A DNA stretch of 64,000 nt. Origin: Daucus carota subsp. sativus. Lineage: Eukaryota > Streptophyta > Magnoliopsida > Apiales > Apiaceae. Location: the NCBI RefSeq assembly GCF_001625215.2, contig NC_030388.2, positions 21,502,558 to 21,566,557 of the forward strand. Direction: 5' to 3'. The translations under genes were made by a program, and so were the position numbers. Under the pieces are notes generated by a model. The model was given only the letters and a program-made list of their open reading frames with translations, had not been told where the DNA came from and made no database searches. Below are positions 1-11,390 of the stretch, in pieces (position 1 is the first letter of the stretch; each line of letters opens with the position of its first letter).

Positions 1-705
1 ATAATTAACAAACTTAAATCAAATCAATATTATCGTAATATATAATAATCTTTATAAATGGATCAACATTTCTAGATATTTAGCTAGACTAACGCCCCTC
101 TTACACTAGGTTCCAATTATCAAATTAGATGCGTAAAAAGTTCTTTTCATAGTACAGTTTCATAATATAACAATTAATAAGAAATAATATGAAAAATTAT
201 GCGAGTATTCACATGTCAAAAAATAATAATTATAAAAATAAGATTTGTATGCTCTAAATAGATAAATAATTCATGAAATTGTTTACAAGAAATGAATCAA
301 TTACCAACAAAACAATACAAGAATAATTATATTTGTATAATACACAAGTCAAAAATAAGATATGTTGGATATAAATCTAAATAAAATTTTAAAATTATAT
401 TATATATAGAATTATATAATATATTATAATTTTAAAATTATAATATATATATATATATATAATATAATTTTAAAAATCAATTGTGAACCTAAAGCGTCGG
501 TTAAAGTATTCAACTGACGTAAAAAGTGCTGAACAAATGACATTTTGTATCAGTTAAGCTAACAATTGATGTATTTATATGTATATGCGTCGGATCTGCC
601 TTTAACCGATGCTAAAGGGGTGACATGAAAAGGTATTTTTATACTAGTGCTAGTTGAAAAACGGAACAAACACATTCTTGTAAAAGCTCAAAGAATAGGC
701 TAAAG
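1..705. other. AT-rich intergenic stretch, no gene seen
   Basis: No coding region is recognisable. Positions 385-475 hold an AT-only inverted repeat around an (AT)n tract at about 442-462. Positions 493-620 carry the words gcgtcggttaaa and tttaaccgatgc in opposite orientations, which resemble subterminal repeats of CACTA-type elements. I found no CACTA termini, so no element is called. Confidence 0.5.
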
Positions 706-710
706 AACAT

Positions 711-1193
711 TGTTGGGTATCAGCCCATTACAATGGTATCATGAGTTTGGGTGATCCAAAACATATATAGATAATAATTGTATGTTTAGACAATTATTAT
801 AAAAGATATGTCTTGGTCACAAAGTTAGAAGAAGTATTGTTGGGTATTCACCCAGTTAGAATTGGATTCTGATTTGAGTTGAAGATTTCAGAATTGGATT
901 CCAATTGCAGTTAGGTATTTCAGAGTTAGAGTTAGATTCTGATTTAGCTAAGTTTGAGATGGCTATATATACATAGTCATATTGTGTTTGATAGGTGTGC
1001 TCAAGATTTAGACTTAGGTATCGCTTGCGGGCGGATGCTTGGGTAGTAGGCTTGAGTATCCAAGTTTGGTTGATTGTATTATTGATAATTGTTCTGATTA
1101 ATAATACAAGTTGAGACATGGGTTTCCGCGTCAAATATATTGTTTTGTGTGTGATTTGCATTAGAAATTGAATCTCGTGTTTTATCCCTAACA
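711..1193. mobile_element. Solo LTR (or very short LTR element), 483 bp
   Basis: The segment begins TGTTGGGTATCAGCCC and ends TTTATCCCTAACA, so it has the TG...CA ends with short inverted termini (TGTTGGG / CCCTAACA) of a long terminal repeat. It is flanked on both sides by the same 5 bp, AACAT (706-710 and 1194-1198), the target duplication size of LTR retrotransposons. No gag or pol lies next to it, so recombination to a solo LTR is inferred. A second TGTTGGGTATTC-like start at 838 leaves open a miniature LTR element instead. Confidence 0.7.
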
Positions 1194-1489
1194 AACATGA
1201 CCACTAGATTCTGGGTTTCAATACTTTTATAGAAAAAAAACTTAAAATTTGCAAATAATATATATTTACTGCTTTAATTTGGTTGAAAGTTGAATTATGT
1301 CAAAGATAATCAATAAAAACAAATTTGTGACTTCCTATATATTTGTGTTATTCAAATGACATGCTTGCGTATATTCTTTAATTGTGTGAAAGTATAAAAT
1401 CATACGACTACTATTTTAGTTGTATATTTAGATTTTTAAATTTACAATGTGCAAGTCACTTTTGGGCTTGTTTAATAGTCTTTACGCTT

Positions 1490-2600
1490 TCTTTTCATAA
1501 TATGGGCTTATGTTAGTTTTTGAACATTAAATTCTATGTATGGCCGACCAAAATTATTGGGGGCCCAATAAATATGTAACATCTATTTAAAGCATCCTCT
1601 AGTGTACCAATAAGAGACTACGGTAGGGTTAGGGTTCGTAAAAGTTCTCTCGAGTCTCTTGTTAGTCTATTGGCTGGACGCCGCCATCTCACAACACCTT
1701 TTTATTTATAGTCCAACAATCGACCAACAACAATCGATAAACATCTTGTTATGGTGTTGTTTGTTCGTAATTTTACTTGATAGGGTGAAAACTGCCTCAT
1801 ATGTGCTTGGTTTTTCTACTATACTCGTTCAATGCTTGCATCCCGATTTTTTCGAGATACACTTGTAAGTAATTGTCAATTATTTTTTGGAAATAATAAC
1901 ACAACACACACATATGGATGCACGCATCAAAAGTGATGATTTACCCAATTTGAAGGATTCTTACTATTCATTATTTTAATTAGATTTATGTTGAACAGAT
2001 TTTTTAGATCTTGTTGCGCACTCTCGAAATTTTTGTTTTAAGTTTGGTTTTGTGGTTATGAAGATAAACTCAAATTGAATCAAAATCATTTATATATAAT
2101 GCATTATTTTTATGCTTGAATTTTAGATCCGATGTGATTTACATTTGTATTGATTTTAATCAATTTTTGGGTATTTTTTCGGATTGTATATATTATTGAA
2201 TTATTTAAAACTCCAATATCCATGATTAATTTTAGATTTTAGTTTTGCATTATGATTTGGATGATTTACCGTTGTCATTGATTTGCATTTCTAGATCTTG
2301 ATCAACAAAAATTAATCTTAAAAAAATAGTTGAAAGTACCATAATAGAGTGAAATTTTAACAATATTTGTCATGAACTTTTTCCAGAATTAGTCATGTGT
2401 ACTGTTTTTTTAATCTTCAACTGATTCGTAAAAGTATTGTATTATTAAAGTCACTCACCAATTTTTATATCATTTCTAGGAAATAATGAAGAAAATGCTC
2501 CAAGAATTATTGAGATCAAGTTGGTATACAGCAGGTAATATTCCTTTATATTTTATGTTCTTTATTCTGTTTCAATTCATACTCGACATGTAATTGTTTC
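1490..2600. repeat. Duplicated block, copy A (partner 12825-13990)
   Basis: About 1.1 kb matches 12825-13990 nearly base for base with scattered substitutions. The block starts at the words atatgggcttatgttag and runs past the short exon-like segment near 2480-2535. Downstream, the F-box gene 3' part (6497 onward) is also duplicated at 15118 onward, so both blocks appear to be parts of one segmental duplication whose middle is missing in copy B. Copy B has since gained a hAT insertion at 14140. Confidence 0.85.
1557..1640 (+). promoter_or_regulatory. Housekeeping-type promoter words (site II and telo-box)
   Basis: A GGGCCCAATAA site-II-like word at about 1560-1570, a TATTTAAA TATA-like word near 1584 and a perfect telo-box TAGGGTTAGGGTT at 1624-1636 lie in that order. 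This arrangement is typical of plant ribosomal-protein and other growth-linked promoters. No conserved open gene follows: a spliced exon-like piece ending cagcag|gtaata near 2535 is the only candidate. The same words recur in copy B at 12875-12955. Confidence 0.45.
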
Positions 2601-2932
2601 TCTATGGGAAGTTCATCTTATGTAGTTGTTATTATCATTATTGTTAATATATTATGTGGTTAATTATGTTAAAATTTATGCATGTCATGTTTTATTATAC
2701 AAATCACATGTATTATATAAATATTATGACACCAAACATATGTACTAGTACTATGTTAACTATACCTATATACTTTGTGCTTGTATTTTTAAAAAAATAT
2801 TATATATTACATTTAAATTTCGTAAAATATCCATAATCCAGTTATAATTAAATATCACAAACTTACATCAAAGGAGCACTAAAAAAGACTTTCAAAAATA
2901 ATAAAAAATGCGATTCCATGGTTCAATGTACA

Positions 2933-3222
2933 CAGGGACGGAACGAGGAATTTGGATTGGGACGAGCTTGACAAGTGAATAACGAAGGAAAATCTACTTT
3001 CATTCATGCTAGGAATCGAAAAAAATGAGAACGGCACCCAGTTAATCAGCATTCTCTGTTCTATTTTCTGAATCTACTTGATTATATTGATTTTGGATGT
3101 AGTTAATAGTGGGTTTGGGTTTACTTAACACATAAATAACATAATATATATAACTTCTAAACCTTTTCTAGAAAAACTTCCCTGACTTAAGCCCAGGGAA
3201 GCCCTCTGTACATTCGTCTCTG
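2933..3222. mobile_element. hAT-like MITE, 290 bp
   Basis: The ends are CAGGGACGGAACG and, read inward from the other side, CAGAGACGAATG. The element is bounded by identical 8-bp direct repeats AATGTACA (2925-2932 and 3223-3230). An 8-bp duplication with CAGGGACG-type ends is the hAT signature. It has no coding capacity. It lies about 350 bp upstream of the F-box start codon. Confidence 0.75.
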
Positions 3223-3410
3223 AATGTACAAAGACAAGAATTCTCTCATTCGACACAAAAGTCTAATGAATGTAGTAAGCATTTGTCGCACATTTTACTT
3301 TGATGTCACATTATTGATACTTATCGTATGCCTTTAGCGGAGATCGCTATGCTGCATGCAAAATAGAAATCCAACGAAATCCTAAAAAATAAAACGTAAA
3401 TAAAACCATA

Positions 3411-3442
3411 CGTTCACGTGAAAACTTCACACGTGGACTTGT
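3411..3442 (+). promoter_or_regulatory. Paired ACGT boxes upstream of the F-box gene
   Basis: A palindromic CACGTG at 3415-3420 and an ACACGTGG at 3429-3436 are about 14 bp apart and about 150 bp upstream of the start codon at 3571. Paired ACGT cores are the usual layout of G-box/ABRE sites bound by bZIP and bHLH factors, so light or abscisic-acid input is possible. This is inferred from motifs only. Confidence 0.45.
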
Positions 3443-3570
3443 TGGACCCGAAATAGCATGCGGGTCTATCTTTCTGTAGTTATCATCAGTCTTTCATCTC
3501 TCAATCTCTGTAAAAATTAAGAAAAAAGGTGACATTTACAGTTTCACCAACTTCTGCTACAATTTCTCAA

Positions 3571-6500
3571 ATGTACAACCACAATATGTACCATGGATAT
3601 GGATTGATGGTAACTCTGTCACCTCAAATCTGTAACTTTCTTTTTGTGCTATGCTTTCACAGTGTACTTTCTATTTAGATGAATATTGTATGTATGTTTG
3701 GTCTTTTTCTTCTGGGTTTTTAGAAAGTTGGTGGATTGTTTATCTTATTTATTCGGTGGATTTACCAGTTTTGTATTGATTTGTTGTTTTCAGGGGTACC
3801 CAGTTTATGGTAACAGTGAATGGGATGGTTATCATTATTCCTGTGGATCCGATGAGGTATGTTTCTATTTTAGATTTCTTGTTTTGTTATGCGATTAATT
3901 ACGGAAATTTAAATATTTTTGATACAGGGTGAAATATGTTCTTTGTTGATTTTCTTGTTTTGTTTGTGTCGATAAGAGTAATTACAGAAATTTAAATATT
4001 TCATGCTTCGGGTTGAATGTGAAGTGTGCACTAAATATGCTCTAGCTTGATTTTCTTCTATTTGATTAGTCCTGTACAGAACTGTTTGTAGTTTTATCAG
4101 TTTAATTTTGTTGATGCTTTGCTATTGTGAATTATTGTTTTGTTGTTGATTTAGGATGGTATGTACTGCCATGTTTTTTTTTTTTTTTTCATTTTGATTA
4201 ATAAAAAGAGTCAATTTTACAAATTCGCACTTTTTTAGCATCTGTTTGGTTTGCAAATGAATGCCTTTTCTTATAGAACATCTTGTTATGGTGTGTTTAA
4301 TACTCCCTCCGTCCCCTCCAATTCTTATCATTTGGAGAGGAGTGTTCGACGCGCATTTTAAGACTCATGAAAAATATGGTTCTATAACTTATTTTTAAAA
4401 TTTTCTTTTTCTGAATAAAAGTTTAATGTTTGAACTTTTATTCAGAAAAGAAAAATTTTAAAAATAAGTTATGAAACTATATTTTTTATGAGCCTTAAAA
4501 TGCGTGCCGAGCAGTCCATTTCAAATGATAAGAATTGGATGGGACGGAGGGAGTATGATTTATATCTCAGTTAATATCTGTTCTGGATTTTGATTATACA
4601 AACTTTCTGAGAAGAGAACAAGATAGCCATGTTTAATTTTGCTGCAGATTGGTACTAATATTATAGAAATGTCGAATGAGCTACTAGGGACCTTTTCCCC
4701 CATGGAGGGAGTAATTCGATACATGTGCTGATAATTAAGTGAACACCCTTAGTGAATGGCGGTTAATGTATCCACAACTTCTGGTAATTTTAATGGGCTT
4801 CTAGGTGTTAAGATAATCTTGATAGGGTTGTAATTCAAGCCAAATGGAGTTTTCGATTATGGAGTTTTGAAGATTGTGTATGCTCCCACACATAAACCTG
4901 ACGATGGGCTTGAGTTTGAACTTTGAAGGCATTAGGCATCATCTTCAGATATAAGTCTTGATAAATCTTATAAAGCCTAGCATATATGACTGTTAAAAAT
5001 GTTTTGGCAACTTATTTAACTGGCTAGTACGGCGTACTGCAGTCTGGAGCCTAGTTTTGTTTATACGTTCGCATTGGGGTCATGTGGTGTGTACAAGTCA
5101 TTTGATGGAGATGTTAATAGAATTACAGGTATATAGGATATTAAGTTCTACGCCGTCCAGATATCTTCATCAAATTGTCTGAACTTATGAAGTAAAACTG
5201 CATTTCCCAACCCAACTGTTATCAGAACCACCGAGCTAGAAGAACTAATGTAGTTTGCAACTCAGTAATATTTGACTCGGTATTGATTTGTCAATTATCA
5301 CTGCCTTGCTTGCATTATAAATTTGTATTAGCAACTTGATGCTTACAATTGTTCATCTGCTTTCATAATAAGTTCTACAGTGCTATCCTGCAACCAAGTT
5401 ATTTTGTTTTTGGTTGTGATGCTAGTAGAAATTAGTGTGTATGTTATTCAGGTTGGTGATATCTTGTTCTTGGTTGGAGTAGAATGCTAGAAATTGCTCA
5501 TAACATGTTAAATTTAAGAGAACATTTTTTTTTTGCATCTCTTCGCAACAAGCTTTTTCCATCTTAATAACATGTCTTGGTTACTTTTCAGGATGCTCCC
5601 AACTTATTCTTGGCTGGAGGTGCATCTTGGTCATATGATTATGACTTTGCTCACAGCAGAATTGGCACAGGAGTATTCATTCCCAAGCTGGATCAAGGAA
5701 CTGGAGTATTCCATCCAAAGTTGGAGCTGGTAGAGAAGACCAAACAAGAAAGCAATCCTGTCAATCCCGACAGAGTTGAGCAGGAAAGATATCTTGGGGA
5801 TCCTAACAGAGTTGCACAAAAATGCAATCTTGCGAATGCCAGCAGAGTTGATCAAGAAAGCAATACTTCAAGTCTTGATTCCCTTCCTGATGAATTGCAA
5901 GAGCTGGTATTGACTTTTCTTCCGCTTTCCAGCATTATTGGGTCTTCTTGTGTTTGTAAGAAATCGAAGCAGATTGTGCTCTCGGGGAAGTTGAGGATCA
6001 ACTCTGCTGAACGTTTGTCCAAGCCTTGGTACTTCATGTTCAAAAACTTTGATGATCCCCTTGGTAATATATACGACCCTCTACAGCGCCATTGGTATGA
6101 TTTTAAATTCCCTTTTACAATAAAGCATACCTGGAAATTTGCTGCATCCTCTGGTTTGATCTGCATGATGGAGGAAACTGATTGCAATTTCGAGATTTAC
6201 ATATGCAATCCCATGACTAGAAAGCACATAAAATTGGAAAAACATTTAGGTGCACCAGAGTCCACTTATAGCAGTCTTGCCTTTTCAGTCAATAAGCCTT
6301 CAAATGCATACACCATTGCAATTGTGAGGTCCTGGCAAGCCCAAGAGAGTTTTACTCATTGGAACACCTCAATTCACATCTATAATTCAGAGAAAATGAT
6401 GTGGTTGAGTCCTTTTGTAGAAACATTAAGTGGCTGGCGAGCAGGATGTGACAGCATTATTGTTGATGGGGCTCTATATTTCGTGGTTACAAAAATTGGC

Positions 6501-6950
6501 CTGACTAATTGCCATGCTTTGTTACGCTATAATTTGGATAACTCATCTCATAACTGCAACCTAATCAAAACTTTGACCCCCATTCCATTCTCCCTCACTT
6601 GCGTGCGCCTGATGTACCTCCAAAACAGGATTGTCATGGTGGGAGGTCTCGGTAGTCATGATGTTCCAGAAAAGATCGGCATATGGCAGCTTAAGGGTGC
6701 AGAGTGGGAAGAGGTTTCATGGGTGCCTGACACTTTCTTTCAGGGATTCGGAGAAATAGATGATGTTTTTGCAAGCAGCGGTGCTGGTGATCTTATCTAC
6801 ATCCAAGCCTATGGATCAACATCAGTTCTTATCTTTGATATGAAGTCGGAAGTATGGAAATGGTGCCAGAAAAGGCCTCTGTGTAGGAGGTATGCCCTTG
6901 AGCTTTTCTCAGGATTTTGCTTTGAACCCCGGCTTGATATTTCACCCTGA
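3571..6950 (+). CDS. F-box protein with C-terminal beta-propeller-like region
   Basis: Three exons with phase-0 GT-AG introns: 3571-3609, 3794-3856 and 5592-6950, giving 486 residues. The first ATG gives the Tyr/His-rich start MYNHNMYHGYGLM, which joins in frame to the next two exons. An F-box lies at about residues 129-164 (LPDELQELVLTFLPLSSI). The remainder reads like the F-box-associated/kelch class (IYICNPMTRK, VGGLGSHDVPEKIGIWQL). Such proteins normally bind SKP1 and present substrates to an SCF ubiquitin ligase; the substrate cannot be told from sequence. Residues 95-122 hold three 12-residue repeats centred on RV.Q. Intron 2 (1.7 kb) contains a Stowaway MITE. A broken 3' copy lies at 15118-15567. 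The exact F-box subfamily is not recognised. Confidence 0.85.
4303..4553. mobile_element. Stowaway MITE in intron 2 of the F-box gene
   Basis: The ends are CTCCCTCCGTCCC and its complement GGGACGGAGGGAG, with TA on both sides (4301-4302, 4554-4555). The two halves fold back over nearly the whole length. This is a Tc1/mariner-type MITE without coding capacity. It sits inside an intron and is expected to be removed on splicing. Confidence 0.9.
5772..5870 (+). repeat. 36-bp coding minisatellite in the F-box gene
   Basis: Starts of the word AGAGTTG at 5772, 5808 and 5844 are exactly 36 bp apart, each unit encoding RV(E/A/D)Q followed by a diverged Asn/Pro-rich stretch. The third unit runs into the F-box region. 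The period is a multiple of three, so unit gain or loss keeps frame. Confidence 0.7.
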
Positions 6951-7745
6951 TCTAGCAGCATAAATACTTAGTTGTAATAGCAGTGTTAGTCATTTTCTGT
7001 TCAGCCTCCTGCGCGGATTTCTTCATCAAATAATTTGTACTGTCAAAAAATTCTGGAGACGATGATTATTTCATTTATCTGTAATTTTTTTTAATGATAA
7101 TCACACGTTAAATAACAATGAGACGTAGCATCTGTTAAGTTCTTTCAGCATTGTTCCAGTTTCTCAGTAAATTTCCTAATGCATATTCAAATACTATTAA
7201 GCATAAATTTATTTAAGAAATTGTTACATATTTATTCTATACGTAAAAGTAGTAAACCTTAAAGTTGTGGCCAAAGTTTACATCAAGTTATAAAAAGTTG
7301 GCAAGATTTCCAAATTCTCAGAAAGGCGGCCAAATTTTTTGTAACTCGGTGTAAACTTTGTTCAATTTTTTGTAACTCGGTGTAAACTTTGTCCACAACT
7401 TTGAAGTTTACTCTACATAAAAGCATTGGCATTTGGGGTACTAGTGTGTGCAAACTCAACTGGTTGCTGCAATGTAAGAACAAAGGTTGAGTCTTTTAAG
7501 GGAAGATCTGAAGAAAGCAGGTTCTCTGTGTTAACAAGCAAAGTTAAGTTTGTAAAAAGAAGGGAAACTGTCTGCTCTATTCCTGACTTTGCAAAATTTC
7601 AGATAATTTTTGTGGGTGGATCTTATGGGGTATAGCATCTAAATAGCATATTGCATCTGGAGCTCACTGACTAGTCTGCAACATAAAAGATGCACTCCAC
7701 AGTTCAGTTCAGTGTGCACTTTGTGATTAGATTACATGCAATCAC
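6951..7745 (+). repeat. 3' flank of F-box gene, duplicated at 15568-16950
   Basis: The sequence after the F-box stop, from tctagcagcataaatac to gggcatagataaataaa, recurs at 15568-16950, apart from the hAT insertion at 16284-16859. It includes probable 3'-UTR and the foldback element at 7250-7413. The word GTCTGCAA at 7674-7681 is the empty counterpart of that hAT insertion. Confidence 0.85.
7250..7413. mobile_element. Foldback MITE, Mutator-like target duplication
   Basis: The element is a near-complete palindrome: the left arm (AGTAAAC..., GGCCAAAGTTTACATC) pairs with the right arm (GTAAACTTTGTCCACAAC, GAAGTTTACTC). Outside lie TACGTAAAAG (7240-7249) and TACATAAAAG (7414-7423), a 10-bp direct repeat with one mismatch, which is the Mutator size class. 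Compared with its copy at 15873-16004 it has an extra 29-bp internal direct repeat of the segment starting ttttttgtaactcgg. Confidence 0.6.
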
Positions 7746-7849
7746 CTCCGGGGCATAGATAAATAAATATTAATTGACGATTATTTGAACTTGACCAAAA
7801 AATTATTAAACCCTGAAATGCAATTTGACTGGAAAACTATTAAAATAAA

Positions 7850-7985
7850 CTCGAACTCATGTCAAACATAAATTTTAACTTTCCCTATCACCTAAAAATT
7901 TAATAATCTACCTATTGACAAGAATTGAACGCAAGACCTCTTTAATTCATGTGCACCACTTAAACCACTTGAGCTACACAACCAA
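7850..7985 (-). mobile_element. tRNA-headed SINE-like sequence (minus strand)
   Basis: On the minus strand the A-box TAGCTCAAGTGG (7965-7976) is followed about 30 nt later by the B-box-like GCGTTCAATTC (7922-7932), the spacing of an RNA polymerase III internal promoter. The downstream part continues AT-rich with no poly(A) that I can place. Its tail is shared with 17125-17165, which lacks the tRNA-like head. It is not a functional tRNA, as no acceptor stem can be drawn. Confidence 0.5.
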
Positions 7986-8235
7986 TCAATGTGTTATTCA
8001 AAAGCATTAACCACATACATTAAAAATGTTGTATTTATATTCTTTTCAATATCTTATTTATTTAAGATAAGTTATTATTTCAGGTATATTGAAAAAGAAT
8101 CTGAATAATAAGGCTCGAATCATGATTCCACTTTTTAAAAATGGATATAATTCATATCCGAATAAAAATGAACAAATTCAAATCTAATTTAATAGTTTAA
8201 ACGAGTACTAATTAATACGATATTATAGAAATTTT

Positions 8236-8482
8236 AAGTAATGAATGTCACAGGTTCGACTCCCGAAGGGAGCGATATTTGTGATTATGCCTCCTGGGCC
8301 AGAGCCTGTCGCTTAAGCGGTTTACCTTGGTTCACGTGGTTTGCAGGCTATCACGTGAGCTCATTCGCTTAAGCGGTTTACCTTGGTTCACGTGGTTTGC
8401 AGGCTATCACGTGAGCTCGTGGGTTTACCCAGTGCGCACCCAAAGGGTAGAGGCGGCGGGTTTCCACGTAAAAAAAAAAAAA
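8236..8482 (+). mobile_element. SINE, poly(A)-tailed, with internal duplication
   Basis: A perfect polymerase III B-box GGTTCGACTCC lies at 8253-8263. A GC-rich body follows, much richer in G+C than its surroundings, ending in a poly(A) tract at about 8470-8481. The expected A-box upstream is absent, so the copy may be 5' truncated. Positions 8309-8418 hold two identical 54-bp units. No clear target duplication was found. Confidence 0.65.
8309..8418 (+). repeat. Two identical 54-bp units inside the SINE
   Basis: The unit starts tcgcttaagcggtttacc and ends atcacgtgagctc; copies begin at 8309 and 8365 (period 56). They are identical over 54 bp, each containing two CACGTG words. Confidence 0.9.
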
Positions 8483-10382
8483 GAAGAAATAAGCTAAAAA
8501 ACTAAGATTTTAGTGAGCATCTCTGAAACAAAACGTTGATGGGCTTTCAACATGGACTATGTCATATTAAAATTTATTATTATAAAAAGTAATTTATAAA
8601 GAGATTACAATATTTTGGAAAACACTAAATAAGGTAATTAAAATAATATTCTTATTTAGAATATTTTTTATTTGAAACTTATGAATTCAGAATTGGACAT
8701 GTAACTAAATATGTTTTAAAAATATATAGATATAAGAATAATGTCAAAGACATAAAATTTGGTGTCAGAATATATATCTAAATGATGTAATTTTAATGAT
8801 ATATGAATTTGAAATATTATAACTTGTGATATAAAGTTGATTTTAGGGAAATTCTATATTGTTAATCAAAAATCAATCAGATAATAATAAAAAGCGTTTA
8901 CGAGACCTACTAAAAAGAATTGAGTTATAAATTTTCCTTGATTTATTTTCAAAAAAAAATTACTTGGTTAAAATAAAATAACACAGAGAAATCATTATTA
9001 TTACTAAAACAAAGCCCACCTTACATCAGCACTGCCACATGTCACCTTCTCCTTCAATTAGTGACATCATCTTCCACTAATCATTTCACCAATTAACTTA
9101 TTTTCTCTTTCTTATTAATTATAAATTTTTTACTAATTTTCTCTCATCCTCATTTCTCACATACTTCACCATTATTTTTAATTGCAAACTAATGTAAATT
9201 CTCTTACATTCTCCTTTCTCATCTAAAATCTTAATTTCATATTATTTTATTTTTACAAATACTTATCAATTATTTTATATTTTAAACTCAAAAAATTAAC
9301 ATAATTACGAACATTCAAAATTTTCAAATTATCACTTTCAAATTTATGTTTAAAATTGTAATCATACTTATACAAATAAATATATGATATATAAATTGAA
9401 AATATATATACTCCATCCCTTCACTTAAAACTTATATTTTATATAATTTTAAAAGTCCAACTAACCCACTTATAACTTATAGTACATAAATATAATCATA
9501 TTATAAAAAGTGTGAAAAAATATCATTAAAAATTATATTTGATTTATCTATCATATTTAATTTCAACATTTGTAAAATAGTGAATTAAAATTGTATAGTT
9601 TGTAGGCAAACTTGAGCAATGGCCCTTCAATATATTATAACCACTTTTTTGTGAAAAATATGGAGTAATACGAATAGGAAAAGGGAAAAAGTTCCAGGAA
9701 CTAAAATCATATAAATTCTATACTCATAAAACAAAGAGAATAATATATGGTTTAAGTAAAATGGTTTTTTAAATCATTAAAAAATGTGTTTCGGTTAATA
9801 CCTTTTTTATTGATGTATAAATAGAATTTTTATTTAACACCATTGAATAAGATCTTAATAATTAATCTCTGTAAAGTAATAATTAGAAATCGTACCTAAT
9901 GTATATTCTTGAATGAAATTAAATTAATTTATTTTCAATTTATATAGTAAACCGTGTTGTCTCCGGTTATAATATAATAAACATCGGCTAACATTATTAT
10001 CCTGTGTCATTTTTTCAATTTTTGGATATTTAATATTATACATGTATTTAACACCAATTATTCTGTTAGTTTCAAAAACTAATTAGAAACCGGCCTTAAT
10101 GTATATTCATGAATGAAGATAAAATAATTTATTTTCAATATTTAATAAATTGTGTTACCAACGATTATAATATAATTATATGTGCTTTTTTAGAAAGATT
10201 ATAATAATTTGTCTTAACGTTTAATTTTAATATAGTGTTAATATCATTTCTGCATTTCAAAATAATAAAAATATTAATTTCATAGATAAGAAGACATAAT
10301 CAACAAAAATAATATCAATTATTTAGAAAGATGAGTACGCAAATATTTTTATTTTTAAAATATACAATAATATTTTTATTTA
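8483..10382. other. AT-rich intergenic stretch
   Basis: No coding region is recognisable. It contains one old Stowaway relic (9411-9665) and a Helitron-like terminus at its right edge. Confidence 0.5.
9411..9665. mobile_element. Degenerate Stowaway MITE
   Basis: Left end TA-CTCCATCCCTTC and right end ATATGGAG-TA face each other, with TA on both sides (9409-9410, 9666-9667). The internal arms have mostly lost complementarity, so this is an old copy. Confidence 0.5.
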
Positions 10383-10452
10383 AACCGTGCATTTGCACGA
10401 GACTAATCTTTTTTTTTTTTTTTTTTTTTGAAACGCAAGGAGACTAATCTAG
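10383..10452 (+). mobile_element. Helitron-like 3' end, later interrupted
   Basis: The word CCGTGCATTTGCACG can form a short hairpin. If the 41 bp from 10399 to 10439 (insertion plus one target copy) are removed, it is followed by actaatCTAG and then T, the CTRR|T terminus of plant Helitrons. The matching 5' end was not identified, so the element length is unknown. Confidence 0.4.
10410..10439 (-). mobile_element. 30-bp retroposon remnant: poly(A) tail only
   Basis: Twenty T residues plus gaaacgcaag are bounded by a perfect 11-bp direct repeat GAGACTAATCT (10399-10409 and 10440-10450). Read on the minus strand this is cttgcgtttc followed by a poly(A) tail. It therefore looks like an L1-machinery insertion truncated to its last 10 nt plus tail. 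Confidence 0.7.
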
Positions 10453-11390
10453 TAAGCTATATATATTAAAGTCTTAAAATTGTAATTTTTAATATGCCAT
10501 CGATCAATATATGACATACCAGTTAAAAAAATAATTCAAACTACAATTAAATAATTAATCATTTACAAATTAATCCAAAAAAAATAATTGATTTTGAACC
10601 GGATAATCTGACGCGATACAGTGAAAACTAATATCTGATTAACGGAAGTAGAATAAAAATAGTTTTTTTTTTCATAATCCAGAATATTGGATATCAAATA
10701 TTTAAATTAATCTTTAACAAATGAACATGATATGCTATATTGCTCACCCCTAAGAAATACGAGTATCAAAATATTTAAAAATTTAAATTTGCACAAAGCT
10801 AAAAAAAATATATACACAACTAATTGAGCTAAATATTGCATGTCTTTTTTAACTTTATGGGATGTGACTTATATCTACTCTGTTTTTGCTATTTCAAATT
10901 CTAGGAAATCATTGTTTGAGATCTGGTTTATAACAATTACATGAAAAATCATTAAAAATTTTAATCATCAAGCTTAGAAAACTATTTATAAAAAATTAAA
11001 ATTTAACAAGAAGCCGATATTATAACAGATTGTATCAAAATAATAATCTTCTAATATTTTAAATTAACAATAAAAATTTAAGACATTAAAGTACTTTACT
11101 GTCGATATGAAATTTAAAAGGTTAAACCACATTAAAAGTATCAGAATTTTTTGGGCACAGTTATAAGGTTATTAGTTGAAATTATACTTTTATAATAAAA
11201 TATGGTATTGGTATGTTTAGTTGTTACAATTTCTATTTACGCAAAATGTGTGCAACATATGCTAAAAAAGACTATCTTGATGCTCTGCCCCATCATGTGT
11301 CACTTATCTATGACGTCCAACCTACGCTCAAAAAAGAAGAAATAAATGTAAAACAATGCACGCCACACATATTCTTCTAATGACGATTTT
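10453..11390. other. AT-rich intergenic stretch, nothing recognised
   Basis: No credible reading frame, repeat termini or RNA gene was seen. Confidence 0.5.

Noticed and set aside
7426-7635. Small gene (69 codons) after the F-box gene
   Set aside because: The frame is broken in the duplicate at 16018-16215 and shows no protein-like conservation; it is 3' flank.
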